Part shown: positions 21,227-29,513 of the stretch, one piece after another | Numbering within the stretch: the stretch's first letter is position 1 | Layout of the letters: each line of letters begins with the position of its first letter | Assembly: GCF_003206135.1 (NCBI RefSeq) | Contig: NZ_PZJT01000003.1 | Coordinates: forward strand, 78,316 to 142,315 | From: Salinicola salarius | GTDB lineage: Bacteria > Pseudomonadota > Gammaproteobacteria > Pseudomonadales > Halomonadaceae | Direction of reading: 5' to 3' | Length of the DNA: 64,000 bases | The notes under the pieces: generated by a model | Database searches by the model: none | What the model was told of the DNA's origin: nothing | Seen by the model: only the letters and a program-made list of their open reading frames with translations | Made by a program: the position numbers and the translations under genes

Positions 21227-21786
21227 CGTGTCGCACTCCCTGCATCGGACTGACTGGCCATGTTCGAGCCGAGACCCACCTCCTCGAGCTCATGATCGAC
21301 GAAACCGTCTCCCCTCGCCTGCCGAATCACCTCCGGCAATCGCAGCAGCTCGGCAATGATGAACAGCACCGAAGCGATAGGCAGCGCCGACTGCGTGAAT
21401 TGCAGCGAGACGGTAGTCAGGCTGATCATGGTCGACCCCGCAAGGATCTGGACGACTTGCCAGCCGGTCACCATCAGCAGAATGAAGAACGCGATCGTCA
21501 CGGCCTCGCCCAGCAGCGCGATCGGCAGCCGCACGCTCGGCGGAAACGCATTGACGATACTGGGACAGGCGATGTGTGCCCCCTTGGCGGCAGCCAGGGC
21601 AGCACCGTAGTAGGTCAGCCAGGCCAGGCTGATCGAAGCCGCCTCGTCGTACCAGGTAAAGGGCGACCCCACCAGGCGCGAGAGGAAGCCGACGATCACG
21701 ATCCCCGCCAGCACCAGCATATTGATGACCACGATGATCTCGAGCAGTCGGCTGAAGCCATCGCGCAGCGTATTCAGAGTTTTCAC
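21223..21786 (-). CDS. TRAP transporter small permease (DctQ family)
   Basis: A 187-residue four-helix membrane subunit. WYDEAASISLAWLTYYGAALAAAKGAHI is the conserved DctQ core (about 48-75). A GTG at 21786 is preferred over an in-frame ATG 45 bp upstream because AAGGAG lies seven bases before the GTG. The upstream ATG has no such site and adds a poorly conserved leader. It overlaps dctM by 4 bp and follows dctP after 60 bp. Confidence 0.85.
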   Translation of the reverse strand: MKTLNTLRDGFSRLLEIIVVINMLVLAGIVIVGFLSRLVGSPFTWYDEAASISLAWLTYYGAALAAAKGAHIACPSIVNAFPPSVRLPIALLGEAVTIAFFILLMVTGWQVVQILAGSTMISLTTVSLQFTQSALPIASVLFIIAELLRLPEVIRQARGDGFVDHELEEVGLGSNMASQSDAGSATR

Positions 21787-21846
21787 AGGTGGCTCCTTCG
21801 TCCACGGCCCGGTCGCGCCCTGATTCGGCACGACCGGGCCCGCGAA

Positions 21847-22827
21847 TTAACTGGCGGGTTGCAGTTCACGCACCTTGTCGAGCATCTCCTGGCCGCCGTC
21901 GACATCCTTGATGAACTTGTCGTAGACCGGCTGGGAGGCATCGATGAAGGCCTGACGATCGACCTTGTTGATCTGCAGCCCGGCGTCACGCATCTTGGCC
22001 AGCGTCTCCTCGTCGAGCTTCGCGCCCTGCTCCAGCGCGTAGGACTCCATCTCCATGGCCGTCTGCTGGAGCACCTCGCGCACGTGCTCGGGCAGCCGGT
22101 TCCAGCTCATGCCTGCCGTCACGAAGGCGGGGGTGTAGATGTGATCCGACAGCGAGAGGTACTCCTGAACCTCCTGCAGACGCGAGGCGTAGGTCTGGAC
22201 CAGCGGGTTCTCCTGGCCATCCATCGCCCCTGTCTGCAGCGCGACGAATACCTCGGAAAGCGCCATGGGCGACGGGTTCGCGCCATAGCTCTTGAACATC
22301 TCGACACGCCAGACGCCCTGCGGCACGCGCAGCTTGATGCCGGAAAGATCGGCTGGCGTATTGATCGGATGGACGTTGTTGGTGATCTGGCGGAAGCCGT
22401 TCTCCCACACGCCGATGATGTGATAACCCCGGCTTGCGGCGACGGGATAGAGCTGAGGTCTCACGACTTCATCGCGCACCCTGGCCATATGGTCACGATC
22501 CGCGATCAGATAAGGCATCTCGAACAGCGCGAACTGGGGCGCGACGCTACTCATGACGGTCGAAGGCAACGCCAGGTCGACCGTGCCCAGCTTGAGCTTC
22601 TTCAGCAGCTCCGAGTCGCCGCCCAACTGGCTCGAGCCGTAGACGACCACCTTGGCTTCACCCGCCAGCTTTTCGTTGGCGCGTTTGGCGAATTCCTGGG
22701 ACACATCGGCGAACAGCGAATCCGGCTCACCGACATGGGCGAATTTGATCTGCACTTCCTGAGCACTGGCGTGGTTGATACCGGCCATCAGCGCTAGTGC
22801 CAACAATCCTGCTTTGAAACTTTTCAT
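21847..22827 (-). CDS. TRAP transporter substrate-binding protein (DctP family)
   Basis: A 326-residue periplasmic binding protein. The signal peptide (MKSFKAGLLALALMAGINHASA) is cleaved after about residue 22. A DctP domain follows, with the family arginine region in IKLRVPQGVWR, which binds a substrate carboxylate, and EVFVALQTGAMDGQENP (the EVYxALQxGxxDG-like signature). It therefore captures an organic acid and hands it to the DctQ/DctM permease. It is the first gene of the operon. The 5' region holds the EcoRI-like palindromes that may be operators for the nearby GntR protein. Confidence 0.92.
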   Translation of the reverse strand: MKSFKAGLLALALMAGINHASAQEVQIKFAHVGEPDSLFADVSQEFAKRANEKLAGEAKVVVYGSSQLGGDSELLKKLKLGTVDLALPSTVMSSVAPQFALFEMPYLIADRDHMARVRDEVVRPQLYPVAASRGYHIIGVWENGFRQITNNVHPINTPADLSGIKLRVPQGVWRVEMFKSYGANPSPMALSEVFVALQTGAMDGQENPLVQTYASRLQEVQEYLSLSDHIYTPAFVTAGMSWNRLPEHVREVLQQTAMEMESYALEQGAKLDEETLAKMRDAGLQINKVDRQAFIDASQPVYDKFIKDVDGGQEMLDKVRELQPAS

Positions 22828-22952
22828 CACTGGCGTCCTTCCGTCTTTTTTATATTGGCTCGCCTGAACGATGGACCGGAGCAATTGCCTACATTTCCGC
22901 GATGCCCCGATCGTTACCCCGCAGTGCGAGCACCTCGGGATCTTGCCAGTGG

Positions 22953-22968
22953 ATTATGAATTCATAAT
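22953..22968. promoter_or_regulatory. Perfect 16-bp palindrome upstream of the TRAP operon
   Basis: ATTATGAATTCATAAT is perfectly symmetric and lies about 125 bp upstream of the dctP start. Its core recurs at 23074-23085, and half-sites lie in the GntR/HbpS divergent region. It is a good operator candidate for the FCD-type GntR encoded next door. Confidence 0.55.
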
Positions 22969-23073
22969 TCAAAGAGAACCAATTCACCCTTTGTCTATTG
23001 GCGTAAAGTCTCAACGTGAAGCATTTAAAATTAGCCAGTTACCGAAAATCGAGTGTGATCACGCCGCCAACAC

Positions 23074-23085
23074 AATGAATTCATT
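23074..23085. promoter_or_regulatory. Second GAATTC-centred palindrome
   Basis: AATGAATTCATT shares the ATGAATTCAT core with the 22953 site and lies 106 bp further upstream of dctP. Two spaced operators would allow looping or cooperative binding. Inferred from sequence symmetry only. Confidence 0.45.
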
Positions 23086-23252
23086 TTGAATTGTCGGCGC
23101 AACGACGCTGGCGTCTGCTGAAGCCGGGGGCAGACGGCAATGTCAGGACGACATCGCCGTGAAAAGAATGCGTATCGAAGCGGGATATAACGAGTCGCTA
23201 CAGCGGACGCCAGCGAAAGGGTTCCAGAGTCGGAAGGACGAAGACGGGACGT

Positions 23253-23924
23253 TCAGCCAGCCGCCGCTTGTTCGTCCCCGATTACGCCGCTCGCGGCCGC
23301 CACGATCAGCTTATGGCGCAGATGCTCTCGCAGTATGCTGCCGAGCCGTTCTCCATCCCGGGCCAACAGGCATTCGATCATGGCTTCATGGTCGGCCACG
23401 GCCTGGTCCCAGTACTCATCGATCATGCTGGAATAGCGGACCCGCTGGATACGGTGATTCAAGCTGCTATGGGTCTCCCGCAGCACCTCGTTGCGGGCTG
23501 CCAGCATGATGGCATCGTGAATGCGGTGATTGAGCTCGAAGTAAGGCCGAATCTCCTTGCGCTTGTAGTGCGCCATCATCTGGTAATGCAGCGCCTGAAT
23601 GTCGGCCACTTCCTCTTCGGTAATGTAGCGACACGCCAATTCGCCGGACAGCCCTTCCAGCGCGCCCATCACGCTGTAGGTTTCCTCCAGCATCTGGCGC
23701 GTCAATCGCACGACACGCGCCCCCCGATTGGGCAGGAGTTCGACCATGCCCTCGGACGCCAGTACCTTGAGCGCTTCCCGAAGCGGCGTCCGGGAGACAC
23801 CGAACTGCTCGCATAGCTGCTTTTCCGGGATCCGGGTGCCGGGAAGCAGGGTTCCATCGTTGATCATGTCCCGGATGCGGGCGGCTGCCTCGCCGTACAG
23901 GGTGTTTTGCTGAATCTTGTTCAT
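23253..23924 (-). CDS. GntR/FadR-family (FCD) regulator of the TRAP/CoA cluster
   Basis: A 223-residue regulator. The N-terminal winged helix contains EKQLCEQFGVSRTPLREALKVL and the FCD domain has the metal-ligand histidines in NHRIHDA, DHEAMI and REHLRHK. The ATG at 23924 is chosen as the family N-terminus (MNKIQQNTLYGEAAARI). It lies between the TRAP operon and the HbpS-like gene, both preceded by ATGAAT-type sequences, so it probably represses both and responds to the transported acid or its CoA product. It resembles the other GntR protein at 7520-8218 in size and fold but controls a different module. Confidence 0.85.
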   Translation of the reverse strand: MNKIQQNTLYGEAAARIRDMINDGTLLPGTRIPEKQLCEQFGVSRTPLREALKVLASEGMVELLPNRGARVVRLTRQMLEETYSVMGALEGLSGELACRYITEEEVADIQALHYQMMAHYKRKEIRPYFELNHRIHDAIMLAARNEVLRETHSSLNHRIQRVRYSSMIDEYWDQAVADHEAMIECLLARDGERLGSILREHLRHKLIVAAASGVIGDEQAAAG

Positions 23925-23984
23925 GGAGCACTCATAACGGGTTCGATGTTGCCATTCTCCCAATGGCGCATGGATGACGCCACC

Positions 23985-24003
23985 ATAAATGAATTATGAA
24001 TAC
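23985..24003. promoter_or_regulatory. ATGAAT half-sites between the GntR and HbpS-like genes
   Basis: Two ATGAAT units seven bases apart (within ATAAATGAATTATGAATAC) lie in the divergent spacer, about 25 bp before the HbpS-like start. They match the half-site of the GAATTC palindromes upstream of dctP, suggesting autoregulation. Confidence 0.4.
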
Positions 24004-24024
24004 AAAAAAGGAGTGGAGATCACC

Positions 24025-24489
24025 ATGGCTCGTAACGTCTACCTCACCCACCAGACATTGTCGCTGAAGCAAGCCCGCACCATCATCGAGGCCGCCATGG
24101 CCTATGCGGTAGCGCAGGCGATGAATCCCATCACCGTGACGGTCATGGATACCAGCGGGTATCCGATAAGCAGCGACAGAGCCGATGGCTGCGCCACTTT
24201 ACGGTTGGCCGTCTCGCATGGCAAAGCCAAGGCCGCCTTGGGCTACGGCCTGTCCAGCGGCACGATCGGTGAGCGGAATCAGGCACGGCCGGCATTCCTG
24301 TCGGCAGTCGCCTCGGCGTCCCATGGCGAATTCATCCCCGTGGCCGGCGGCGTGCTGATTCTCGACGAGCAGGAGCTGGTCATCGGCGCCGTCGGTGTCA
24401 GCGGTGACAGTTCCGACAACGATGAGCGAGCTGCAATTGCCGGCATCGAAGCGGCCAGCCTGAAGGCAGGTCTTGCACCGAAAAATTAA
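24025..24489 (+). CDS. HbpS/GlcG-like (DUF336) heme-binding-family protein
   Basis: A 154-residue small protein of the GlcG/HbpS/PduO C-terminal-like family. It shows LSLKQARTIIEAAMAYAV, VTVMDTSGYPISSDRADG, KAKAALGYG and the glycine-rich PVAGGVLILDEQELVIGAVGVSGD. Members accompany many organic-acid and diol utilisation loci, but their biochemical role is poorly settled. The ATG at 24025 follows GGAGAT; an upstream ATG (23989) lies within the operator-like sequence. No signal peptide is seen. Its divergence from the GntR gene ties it to the TRAP/CoA cluster. Confidence 0.85.
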   Translation: MARNVYLTHQTLSLKQARTIIEAAMAYAVAQAMNPITVTVMDTSGYPISSDRADGCATLRLAVSHGKAKAALGYGLSSGTIGERNQARPAFLSAVASASHGEFIPVAGGVLILDEQELVIGAVGVSGDSSDNDERAAIAGIEAASLKAGLAPKN

Positions 24490-24581
24490 GAAAATCTTAA
24501 ATTATTTACGAAACAGCGTTTCTTAAGAACATTAAGGCTGATATTCTTAGTCGGCTATCAATAGCTGTGCAGGAATTCATC

Positions 24582-25220
24582 ATGCCTACTCTCCCCTTTC
24601 GCGCAGTCGTCTTGCGGGCCGGCATCTACGTCCTGATCCTGGCCGGGCTCATGCAGATAGTGATGATGGTGGACGCCAGACATGCGGGCGCCCCCGACTT
24701 CAGCGAGACTTCACTGACGGAACTCACCCAGGCTGCGCTGCTGCTGATTTGTACGGCTCTGATGCTGGTCATTCGTCAGCGTTACAGAGTCCTGCGCAGC
24801 GTCAGCCTGCTGATGGGTGCATTCTTCGCGATATCCTTCGTGCGGGAGAACGACCAATGGCTGGATGTCTACGTCTTCGATGGCGCCTGGGAATGCCTGG
24901 TAGTACTTCTGGCACTACCGGCCCTGGCGCTGGTGATACGTGCAAGACGCGACTTTCTCGAAGAGTTTTCGCTGATTGCCAACAGTCTGGGATTCGGGCT
25001 GTTCGCGGGCGGATTTCTGACGACCTATGTGTTCTCGCGCCTCTACGGGCGTAGTGAATTGTGGCAAGCCCTGATGGGCGAACACTACCTGCGCATGGTC
25101 AAGGACGCCGCGGAAGAGATCACGGAACTGGCCGGTTACAGTCTGCTGCTTTTTGCCAGCGTGGAACTGCTGCTTCTGGCCAGGCGGCTTCGCGACAACC
25201 GGCGTTCGCCCCCCGCTTGA
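24582..25220 (+). CDS. Multi-pass membrane protein of unknown function
   Basis: A 212-residue protein I do not recognise. Hydrophobic segments lie at roughly residues 8-28, 48-66, 71-86, 101-121, 136-157 and 180-198, so five or six membrane spans are likely. Charged stretches VRENDQW and MGEHYLRMVKDAAEEITE lie between them. The start at 24582 is supported by AGGAATT. The preceding 92 bp are very A+T-rich with TTAAG/CTTAA repeats (24486-24500 and 24520-24529), quite unlike the rest of the window. It is not obviously linked to the adjacent HbpS-like gene. Confidence 0.65.
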   Translation: MPTLPFRAVVLRAGIYVLILAGLMQIVMMVDARHAGAPDFSETSLTELTQAALLLICTALMLVIRQRYRVLRSVSLLMGAFFAISFVRENDQWLDVYVFDGAWECLVVLLALPALALVIRARRDFLEEFSLIANSLGFGLFAGGFLTTYVFSRLYGRSELWQALMGEHYLRMVKDAAEEITELAGYSLLLFASVELLLLARRLRDNRRSPPA

Positions 25221-25283
25221 GTTTCCGCCGGCCCTTTGGGTTCGGTCCCGGTCACCAAGGCAGCCAATTCACGCCAAGCCCGT

Positions 25284-25322
25284 TTCGAAAGACCGCTTCG
25301 AAAGACCGCTTCAAAAGTCCGC
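25284..25322. repeat. 13-bp tandem repeat, three copies
   Basis: TTCGAAAGACCGC occurs twice perfectly (25284-25296, 25297-25309) and once with two changes (25310-25322), just before the hairpin terminator. Confidence 0.8.
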
Positions 25323-25343
25323 GCCAGGGCATTTCCTGAACGA

Positions 25344-25381
25344 GAAAGCCGCCCATGCTTCGTCGAGAATGGGCGGCTTTC
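25344..25381. terminator. Bidirectional hairpin terminator between convergent genes
   Basis: GAAAGCCGCCCAT (25344-25356) pairs perfectly with ATGGGCGGCTTTC (25369-25381) across a 12-base loop. The A and T arms allow it to serve both the membrane-protein gene (+) and the response-regulator gene (-). Confidence 0.8.
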
Positions 25382-25438
25382 GTTGGTGGCCTTCGATCGG
25401 CTCGCGATATCCAGATCGAAGGCGACTCGAGTTGCCGG

Positions 25439-26104
25439 TTAGTTGTCGGTCACCTTGGGCGGTTCGATTTCCAGTTTCTGAGCGGCGATGACTGCCTGAG
25501 TACGGGAGTGAACCCCCAGCTTGCGCAGGATCGCGGTCACGTGGGCCTTGATGGTGGCTTCCGATACGTTGAGCTCGTAGGCGATCTGCTTGTTGAGCAG
25601 CCCTTCCGTCAGCATGTTGAGCACGCGAAACTGCTGGGGCGTCAGCGAGGCGATCGCCTCCGCGAAGCGCGCATCCTCCTCGCTGCCCTCGCCCATGGCG
25701 TCCGCCAGCTCGGGGGGCAACCACACTTCGCCTTTGAGCACTTCTCCAATCGCTTCGGCGATGGTGTCGAGAGATGCGGACTTGGGAATGAAACCCGAAG
25801 CGCCGTAATCGATGGCACGGCGGACCACGTCCACCTCTTCACTACCGGATACCACCGTCACCGGAATATCCGGCATCTGTCCGCGAAGCTGGATCAGTCC
25901 CGAGAAACCGTGAGCGCCGGGCATGTGCAGATCGAGCAGGATCAAATCGGCATCGGGGTGCCGAGTGACGACTTCCGTCGTCGCCTCCATGGTGTCCGCT
26001 TCGACGATTTCTGCTTGTGGCGACACCTGTCGCAATGCCTGATTGAGCGCCGCCCGGAAGAGTGGGTGGTCATCGGCAACGATGAATTTCTGGGCAAAAG
26101 CCAT
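25439..26104 (-). CDS. NarL/LuxR-type response regulator, ErdR/AgmR-like
   Basis: A 221-residue two-component response regulator. The receiver domain has acidic pair D11/D12, phospho-acceptor D58 (LILLDLHMPG) and a lysine in GFIPKSAS. The C-terminal LuxR helix-turn-helix is LTPQQFRVLNMLTEGLLNKQIAYELNVSEATIKAHV. A strong GGAGGAG site precedes the ATG. It resembles the regulators called ErdR/AgmR in Pseudomonas, which activate acsA during growth on acetate or ethanol, and here acs is the next gene upstream. No histidine kinase gene is in the window. Confidence 0.87.
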   Translation of the reverse strand: MAFAQKFIVADDHPLFRAALNQALRQVSPQAEIVEADTMEATTEVVTRHPDADLILLDLHMPGAHGFSGLIQLRGQMPDIPVTVVSGSEEVDVVRRAIDYGASGFIPKSASLDTIAEAIGEVLKGEVWLPPELADAMGEGSEEDARFAEAIASLTPQQFRVLNMLTEGLLNKQIAYELNVSEATIKAHVTAILRKLGVHSRTQAVIAAQKLEIEPPKVTDN

Positions 26105-26492
26105 TGATTCTCCTCCGGCGCTGTCGAGATATGTGGCGAGATAGTCGGTCCACTATCGCCACCTAGACAAAGATGGTTCAACTATTGATTAACGGCATGT
26201 TACCCCATGCACTCGTGGAATCCCAAGTATCAAATCATTAGGAAAAAAATCCCGGGATAACCAAAGGGTAAATACGTCGCAAATACATAAAAAAAGTTCG
26301 ATCGTCCCGGAAAGCTGGCGTGCTTCCCTCCCTTTGGAGCGGCACGAAAAGTACCGGGAGGAAAGCCTCTTTCACGACGATCGAACGACAATCATCAGTC
26401 GATATGAGTAGCGGTCACTCAAATTAACTAGTTATATAGCCGTCACCATGATGGTTGACCCAAAAGCCCATTTCAAAATTCGAAATGACGAA
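26105..26492. other. 388-bp spacer between acs and the response-regulator gene
   Basis: A+T-rich spacer containing the long structured hairpin described separately (26289-26386), then a promoter-like AT-rich stretch toward the regulator. No protein gene is evident. Confidence 0.6.
26289..26386 (-). ncRNA. Candidate structured small RNA / 3'-UTR element ending in a U-tract
   Basis: On the minus strand an 11-bp perfect closing stem (26386-26376 with 26306-26296) encloses further helices. These are GAAAG/CUUUC, an 11-bp GCUUUCCUCCC/GGGAGGGAAGC helix with one G-U, and an apical GGUAC/GUGCC hairpin. Seven consecutive U follow immediately (26295-26289). The rod of about 91 nt plus U7 looks like a small RNA with its own terminator, or an unusually long acs terminator. 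It lacks the conserved apical sequence of SRP RNA. No name is assigned. Confidence 0.5.
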
Positions 26493-28445
26493 TCAGGAGC
26501 GCACATGACTATTTTCGATCAGATCCTCCACGACGCCAGGATCGGCGAGTGTAGAGGTATCGCCTAGCCCATCGCACTCGTTGGCAGCAATCTTGCGCAG
26601 GATGCGCCGCATGATCTTGCCGGAGCGGGTTTTCGGGAGCCCCGGCGCCCACTGGATCACATCGGGCGTGGCGATCGGGCCGATATCCTTGCGCACCCAC
26701 TGTTTGAGTTCCTGCTTCAACTCCTCGCTGGGTTCGACGTCATCGTTGAGCGTGACATAGACATAAATCCCCTGGCCCTTTACATCGTGCGGATAGCCGA
26801 CGACAGCCGCTTCGGCCACGGATTGATGAGCGACCAGGGACGACTCGATTTCCGCCGTTCCCATCCGGTGTCCGGAAACATTCAGCACGTCATCGATACG
26901 TCCGGTGATCCAGTAATCCCCGTCGGCATCGCGTCGACAGCCATCTCCGGTGAAGTAGACTCCTTCGTAGGTGGAAAAGTAGGTCTGAACGAAACGCTCG
27001 TGATTGTTCCAGATGGAGCGCGCCTGCCCGGGCCAGGAATCCAGGATGACCAGATTGCCTTCGGTCGCGCCTTCCAGTCGCTTGCCATCGTTGTCCAGCA
27101 GCGCCGGCTGAACGCCGAAGAACGGCTTGGTGGCGCAACCCGGCTTGAGGTCGGTGGCGCCGGGGAGCGGCGTGATCATGTGTCCGCCGGTTTCCGTCTG
27201 CCACCAGGTATCCACGATCGGGCAGCGGGAATTGCCGACGACACGGTAGAACCAGTCCCACGCCTCCGGGTTGATCGGCTCCCCCACCGAGCCGAGGATG
27301 CGCAACGAGCTGCGGGTGCTGTCGTCCATGATGTGTTCGCCATGCGCCATCAGCGAGCGGATGGCCGTCGGCGAGGTATAGAGAATCGAGACATTGTGCT
27401 TGTCGACGACCTGCCCCATGCGGCCATGGTTCGGGTAGGTCGGCACGCCTTCGAACATCAGCGTGGTGGCGCCGTTGGCCAGCGGCCCGTAGACGATATA
27501 GCTGTGCCCGGTAATCCAGCCCACATCGGCGGCACACCAGTAGACTTCGCCATCGTGATAATCGAAAACCAGGCGATGGGTCAGCGCAGCATAGAGCAGA
27601 TAGCCGCCGGAGGTGTGCTTCAATCCTTTCGGTGTCCCGGTCGATCCGGAGGTATACAGAATGAACAGCGGGTCTTCGGCATTCATCGTCTCGGCAGGGC
27701 AGTCGGTGGACTGCGGGTCGACGACCTCATCGAACCAGCGATCCCGGCCTTCATGCCACTCGATGTCGCCACCGGTGCGCTTGACCACCAGCACGGACTC
27801 GACCACGTCGGTCCCCTCTCGGGTCAGTGCCGCATCGACGTTGTCCTTGAGCGGTATCTGCTTGCCACCGCGTACCGACTCGTCGGCAGTGATGACGACA
27901 CGGGATCGGGAATCGACGATGCGCCCCGCCAGGGCATCCGGCGAAAAGCCGCCAAACACTACCGAATGCACCGCGCCGATGCGGGCGCACGCGAGCATTG
28001 CCATGGCCGCCTCCGGCACCATCGGCATGTAGAGCGTGACCGTGTCGCCCTTGCCGACCCCCAGGGACTTGAGGCCGTTGGCGAGCTGCGAGACGCGCTG
28101 ATGCAGCTCGCGGTAGGTGATGGTCTTGTGATCGGCGGGATCGTCGCCTTCCCAGATGATGGCCGGCTGATCACCTCGGGTTTCCAGATGGCGATCCAGG
28201 CAGTTGTGGGCGACGTTGAGTTCGCCATCCTCGAACCAGCGGATATCGACATTGTTCGAAGCGAACGAAGTGTTCTTGATGGTAGCCGGTTTCCTGCTCC
28301 AGCTCAGGCTTTCGGCCTGCTCGCGCCAGAAGCCTTCGGGATCTTCGACAGACTGGCGATAGAGCGTCTCGTAACGATCGCGATCGATCCAGGCATCGGC
28401 TGCCAAGCGCTTATCGACAGGATATACGCGCTGCTGTTCGCTCAT
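26493..28445 (-). CDS. acs: Acetyl-CoA synthetase (AMP-forming)
   Basis: A 650-residue adenylate-forming enzyme making acetyl-CoA from acetate, ATP and CoA. It shows the N-terminal ACS domain ([15 protein letters not shown]), the P-loop-like [65 protein letters not shown] and the C-terminal [18 protein letters not shown]. The lysine of that last motif is the one acetylated by Pat-type acetyltransferases in other bacteria. The length is normal. It lies upstream of an ErdR-like regulator on the same strand. Confidence 0.96.
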   Translation of the reverse strand: MSEQQRVYPVDKRLAADAWIDRDRYETLYRQSVEDPEGFWREQAESLSWSRKPATIKNTSFASNNVDIRWFEDGELNVAHNCLDRHLETRGDQPAIIWEGDDPADHKTITYRELHQRVSQLANGLKSLGVGKGDTVTLYMPMVPEAAMAMLACARIGAVHSVVFGGFSPDALAGRIVDSRSRVVITADESVRGGKQIPLKDNVDAALTREGTDVVESVLVVKRTGGDIEWHEGRDRWFDEVVDPQSTDCPAETMNAEDPLFILYTSGSTGTPKGLKHTSGGYLLYAALTHRLVFDYHDGEVYWCAADVGWITGHSYIVYGPLANGATTLMFEGVPTYPNHGRMGQVVDKHNVSILYTSPTAIRSLMAHGEHIMDDSTRSSLRILGSVGEPINPEAWDWFYRVVGNSRCPIVDTWWQTETGGHMITPLPGATDLKPGCATKPFFGVQPALLDNDGKRLEGATEGNLVILDSWPGQARSIWNNHERFVQTYFSTYEGVYFTGDGCRRDADGDYWITGRIDDVLNVSGHRMGTAEIESSLVAHQSVAEAAVVGYPHDVKGQGIYVYVTLNDDVEPSEELKQELKQWVRKDIGPIATPDVIQWAPGLPKTRSGKIMRRILRKIAANECDGLGDTSTLADPGVVEDLIENSHVRS

Positions 28446-28774
28446 GCTCCAGTCTCCCTGTTGATGACTGTGTTCGTATCCGTCGACGGTGAAAGCCCAA
28501 CTGGCTCAATGCGATAGACCATCGACGATCGAGTGGGCCAGCATATAACGGCGGCACCGGCCACCCCCTATTAGACCTTCGTATCAATCAGTTTCGCTCG
28601 CCTGTCGCGATCGTGCCAATCACGCTCGGTTCGACGGCGGCAAGGTCGCCAGAGACTGAGGCCCGTCGACACTTCACGCACGGCCGCGGCTCGCGCTGAA
28701 ACGTCGCCAGCCTTGGTAGAGGTTCGAATGGGAAAAGAGAAATAGAGAAAAGAGACTTCGATGGAATCTATCAG
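28446..28774. other. 329-bp spacer upstream of acs
   Basis: Gap between the acs start and the end of the SprT-like gene. It should hold the acs promoter, but I could not find convincing -35/-10 or -24/-12 boxes. No repeat, RNA or small gene is evident. Confidence 0.5.
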
Positions 28775-29353
28775 CTATCCCGGCGTCTCCCGGTAGGCAA
28801 AGGTCAGCGTCGTTCGACAGCGACGACAGCGATAGCTCACGCCCTTCTTCGAAGCCTGGGAGTGGCGTCGCCCGGTGAAGCGATGCAGGGTCTCGCAACG
28901 GCAGCGATAGAGATAAGGCGCCGGGCTGGCACGGGCGACATCGAAGCGATGCGTGACGGCCGGCTTCAGACCATAGAGCTTTCGCATGACCGTCTGCCAC
29001 TCGCGCCCATGGGGTCGGGCTTTCGGCCCTTCCTCCAGATGAAAGACCAGCCAGTGTGCCATCTCGTGGGGCACGATCTCGTCCATGAAAGCCTGCCGGT
29101 TCTCGTGCAGCAGCGTTCGGTTGAAGCGCAGTCCGCCACGCTGGTAATGCGCCTGCCCGGCGCTCCGGCCCCGCAGATCGAACCAGATACTGGGCCTGGG
29201 TAGCGCCGGGTGTATTTCACGCGCGAGCCGCCAGGCGGCATCGGCCCGCTGCAAAAGAAGGCTTTCCAGCGACGCCTCGTCGAGCGCCTCCAGCGCCTGG
29301 GCATCACTTTCGCCGAGGGCGGGGGAAACGGGGGAAGAACGCAGATCGATCAT
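28775..29353 (-). CDS. SprT-like zinc metallopeptidase-domain protein
   Basis: A 192-residue protein with the SprT/WLM zincin core. The HEMAH active-site motif lies at 96-100 with downstream H115. A C-terminal zinc-ribbon-like set of cysteines (C151, C153, C176, C179) is also present. Related to E. coli SprT and to the catalytic part of SPRTN, a DNA-protein crosslink protease; the bacterial role is not established. The start is uncertain: an ATG at 29410 has a somewhat better ribosome site and would add 19 residues. The region just upstream contains a 17-bp tandem repeat shared with the divergent UPF0149 gene. Confidence 0.85.
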   Translation of the reverse strand: MIDLRSSPVSPALGESDAQALEALDEASLESLLLQRADAAWRLAREIHPALPRPSIWFDLRGRSAGQAHYQRGGLRFNRTLLHENRQAFMDEIVPHEMAHWLVFHLEEGPKARPHGREWQTVMRKLYGLKPAVTHRFDVARASPAPYLYRCRCETLHRFTGRRHSQASKKGVSYRCRRCRTTLTFAYRETPG

Positions 29354-29430
29354 GGGATGATAGAATGCCGACGACAGGAACGGGCGTCCAGCCCGCTGAC
29401 CCTTTGCCATGCATTTCCGTTGGTCACACG

Positions 29431-29481
29431 TTCGTATCGGCCGCACGTTCGTATCGATCAGAGGTTCGTATCGGCCACACA
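29431..29481. repeat. 17-bp tandem repeat, three copies, in a divergent promoter region
   Basis: TTCGTATCGRYC-type units start at 29431, 29448 and 29465 (period 17), with a degenerate fourth. They lie between the divergent SprT-like and UPF0149 starts, so copy number could affect both promoters. Confidence 0.75.
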
Positions 29482-29513
29482 TTCATTATCTTCGCCTTGA
29501 TCCGGAGCGCCCC

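Larger units (their letters stand above)
22828..23252. other. 425-bp control region of the TRAP/CoA operon
   Basis: This gap lies between the 5' end of dctP and the 3' end of the GntR gene. It is clearly richer in A+T than its surroundings at about 22950-23090 and carries two palindromes centred on GAATTC. I see no credible gene or RNA in it. Confidence 0.6.

Noticed and set aside
19110..21293. A long reading frame that fuses unrelated sequence to the crotonase
   Set aside because: The upstream part is the wrong frame of dctM; the crotonase has its own ATG at 19898 with a good ribosome site and family-typical length.
24520..24529. TTCTTAAGAA palindrome as a defined operator
   Set aside because: Short palindromes are expected by chance in such an AT-rich stretch and there is no second copy near another promoter in the window.
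26105..26288. A sigma-54 promoter upstream of the response-regulator gene
   Set aside because: A GG...GC pair is present but the spacing is 11 bases, not 10, and the flanks do not match.
26289..26386. Signal recognition particle (4.5S) RNA
   Set aside because: Size and rod shape are similar, but the conserved apical sequence and asymmetric loop of SRP RNA are absent.
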